A DNA stretch of 6,335 nt, from positions 1 to 6,335 of the forward strand of contig QNEM01000126.1 of NCBI GenBank assembly GCA_003645215.1, read 5' to 3'. Below the pieces are notes generated by a model. The model had not been told where the DNA came from, ran no database searches, and saw nothing but the letters and a program-made list of their open reading frames with translations. Each line of letters starts with the position of its first letter. Position 1 is the stretch's first letter. This document shows positions 5,796-6,335 of this stretch, piece after piece. The DNA comes from Gammaproteobacteria bacterium. Lineage in GTDB: Bacteria > Pseudomonadota > Gammaproteobacteria > Eutrophobiales > Eutrophobiaceae. The position numbers and the translations under genes are program-made.

Positions 5796-6335
5796 TTACC
5801 GGGCTCGTTTCAGGCTATTACGGTCAAAATCACGATCGCCAAGACCATTTTTAAATTGAAAATTTTTCCAGATCAAGTCTGTTTTCTTTCCTGTCTGATG
5901 GTTCTCCATCGCCATTTTTCCAGGTCGCCAGTATTTTTCCAGGTATTGATTGTATTCAGTGAAAACCAGTGTTTTTAACAAGGTATTCTTACGATCGTAA
6001 AATTCGGTCTTATGAGCTTTATACAAGTCTTTATCTATCCACGATATTAGTCTTGTATAGCCTGAATTCTTGTATTGAGGATAACTTTCTATAACGAATA
6101 CTTCGTGGCCATCCAGTGTTTCATCGCGTAACCATTTGTATCTATATTTCTCGACTTCCTGTGACGCCAGATCTTCATAGGCAAACTCACTGCCGACAAA
6201 TGGGCCTGATTTATTTGCCGAAGCTATCCGTTTGACTCTTTTCAGGGCTGGCAGATAAAGCCATTGGTCATCTGGTTTCAGTGCATGGGTATGACTCAAA
6301 AATGCTGTACCTTTTATATCTCGCGGGTTGTCAAA
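5796..6335 (-). CDS. LolA-like outer membrane lipoprotein-sorting family protein, 5' end cut by window edge
   Basis: The frame is open to the window edge. Reading in from 6335 it begins FDNPRDIKGTAFLSHTHAL, which matches the interior of this family, so the TTG at 6299 is not the start. The visible 179 residues form the C-terminal part; the signal peptide and roughly 70-90 residues are missing. Family hallmarks are GTAFL, DDQWLYLPALKRVKRI, GSEFAYEDL and the terminal N-SLKR. These proteins have a LolA/LolB-like half-barrel thought to carry lipid or hydrophobic cargo across the periplasm, usually encoded beside an RND/MMPL exporter and an outer-membrane barrel. The downstream beta-barrel gene fits this; an RND gene might lie just beyond the window edge, which is a prediction. 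The gap to the barrel gene is 87 bp and contains the heptad arrays. Cargo is unknown. Confidence 0.87.
   Translation of the reverse strand, partial: FDNPRDIKGTAFLSHTHALKPDDQWLYLPALKRVKRIASANKSGPFVGSEFAYEDLASQEVEKYRYKWLRDETLDGHEVFVIESYPQYKNSGYTRLISWIDKDLYKAHKTEFYDRKNTLLKTLVFTEYNQYLEKYWRPGKMAMENHQTGKKTDLIWKNFQFKNGLGDRDFDRNSLKRAR

Noticed and set aside
6297..6299. TTG at 6299 as the start of the LolA-like gene
   Set aside because: The frame continues to the window edge with family-like sequence (GTAFL and the preceding NPRDIK), and a start here would leave no signal peptide.

Overview
The window looks like a chromosomal segment of a moderately AT-rich, Gram-negative bacterium, most likely a gammaproteobacterium. 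The support is a DinB colinear with the Escherichia coli protein, an outer-membrane beta-barrel with a C-terminal phenylalanine, a periplasmic LolA-like protein, and clear Shine-Dalgarno sites on several genes. There is no transposase, phage gene, tRNA, rRNA or CRISPR array. Both edges cut through genes: dinB on the left lacks its N-terminus, and the LolA-like gene on the right lacks its N-terminus.

Left part (1-1961): the rest of dinB on the + strand, then two small minus-strand genes of unknown function. One encodes a secreted helical protein with two cysteines, the other a glycine-rich membrane protein. The spacer between them holds several inverted repeats. The largest is a perfect 38-bp palindrome that contains the stop codon of the membrane-protein gene.

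Middle part (2034-3586): a two-gene + strand unit, a glutathione S-transferase followed 41 bp later by a lyase of the isocitrate lyase / PEP mutase superfamily. The second is related to methylisocitrate and 2,3-dimethylmalate lyases and probably splits a small 2-hydroxy dicarboxylic acid into pyruvate or glyoxylate plus a second acid.

Right part (3601-6335): a minus-strand series read right to left: a LolA-like lipoprotein-sorting family protein, an outer-membrane beta-barrel, and an auxin efflux carrier (AEC) family permease. The first two are a plausible envelope pair that handles a lipid or hydrophobic cargo. The permease starts 32 bp after the barrel gene and may be cotranscribed; it also ends 14 bp from the convergent lyase gene. 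Between the LolA-like and barrel genes lie two four-unit arrays of a 7-bp repeat (GTGAARN) in exact mirror arrangement.

The genes belong to known families and I see no wholly new multi-gene system. The least explained parts are the two symmetric noncoding elements (1599-1660 and 5724-5791) and the two small unknown proteins.
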